DNA of 64,000 bases, from contig PLXC01000147.1 in NCBI GenBank assembly GCA_003151275.1, positions 62,001 to 126,000 on the forward strand, written 5' to 3'. The translations under genes were made by a program, and so were the position numbers. The stretch comes from Candidatus Melainabacteria bacterium (lineage in GTDB: Bacteria; Cyanobacteriota; Vampirovibrionia; Obscuribacterales; Obscuribacteraceae). Shown here one piece after another: positions 63,900 through 64,000 of this stretch. The first letter of the stretch is position 1; each line of letters opens with the position of its first letter. Under the pieces are notes generated by a model, which had not been told where the DNA came from, searched no databases, and saw nothing but the letters and a program-made list of their open reading frames with translations.

Positions 63900-64000
63900 C
63901 TACCGGGTTGCTGATAGCGCGTGCTCCTGCGCAGACTTCTTGTAGGCTTGCTCGCCCATGATCCATGTTTCGTCGACGCACTTTGCCACCTTGTTTTGGC
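63900..64000 (-). CDS. Partial gene running off the window end
   Basis: One minus-strand frame stays open from the window edge to a TAG at 63900 and encodes about 32 residues (KCVDETWIMGEQAYKKSA in part) of helical, ordinary composition. The other two frames are less protein-like. The rest lies outside the window, so no function can be given. Confidence 0.35.
   Translation of the reverse strand, partial: QNKVAKCVDETWIMGEQAYKKSAQEHALSATR

Noticed and set aside
1..64000. tRNA, rRNA or riboswitch genes
   Set aside because: I looked for T-loop GGTTCGAATCC-like motifs and conserved riboswitch cores by eye and found none outside coding sequence; a covariance search would be needed to exclude divergent cases.

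Overview
This 64 kb window looks like a chromosomal segment of a non-photosynthetic relative of the Cyanobacteria (Melainabacteria/Vampirovibrionia, probably the Candidatus Obscuribacter side). This is inferred from gene content alone. The signs are a short cyanobacterial-style RRM protein, a membrane protein of a family known from Cyanobacteria (19246-20475), many secreted kinesin-light-chain-type TPR proteins, membrane Ser/Thr kinases, M16 peptidase paralogues and lineage-style repeat proteins. Coding density is high on both strands. I found no tRNA, rRNA, CRISPR array, prophage or intact insertion sequence.

Layout. 0.1-2.2 kb: a broken MFS transporter behind a DUF190-CBS protein, then an RRM gene with terminator. 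2.5-9.5 kb: minus-strand run with an alpha/beta hydrolase lacking its nucleophile, a secreted TPR-caspase, a secreted M16 peptidase and a small secreted protein. 9.6-16.5 kb: plus-strand hydrolytic genes (M20 peptidase, HExxH protein, subtilase) and a TPR membrane protein. 16.8-23.8 kb: small membrane protein, TPR-matrixin metalloprotease, winged-helix membrane protein, REP-like repeats, PHP-domain protein and small secreted protein. 23.9-30.5 kb: four overlapping genes for membrane kinases and pseudokinases, meeting a TPR gene tail to tail. 31.8-38.6 kb: NAD-dependent epimerase-like protein, second M16 peptidase, Spy-like protein, coiled-coil protein and a repeat protein. 38.7-43.4 kb: hybrid histidine kinase coupled to a catalytically dead resolvase-domain protein, divergent from an EF-hand protein across a 20-bp palindrome. 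43.5-52.5 kb: second TPR-matrixin protein, more TPR/HEAT proteins, a Cys-rich protein and a 1034-residue helical-repeat protein. 52.8-57.6 kb: four-unit MshEN-like protein facing a degenerate GGDEF protein, an AhpD-like protein, a small secreted protein and PBP4. 57.7-63.8 kb: housekeeping and oxidative-stress genes (thioesterase, RpiB, FMN reductase, rubrerythrin, PerR-like Fur protein with matching operators, quinone oxidoreductase, isochorismatase-like protein).

The main theme is envelope signalling and proteolysis. Many genes encode exported proteases or TPR scaffolds, and the regulatory proteins repeatedly pair intact domains with relatives that have lost catalytic residues: pseudokinases, an HPt without its histidine, a resolvase domain without its serine, a degenerate GGDEF and a hydrolase without its serine. 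The most promising candidates for undescribed systems are the four-gene kinase/pseudokinase operon and the histidine kinase/dead-resolvase pair.
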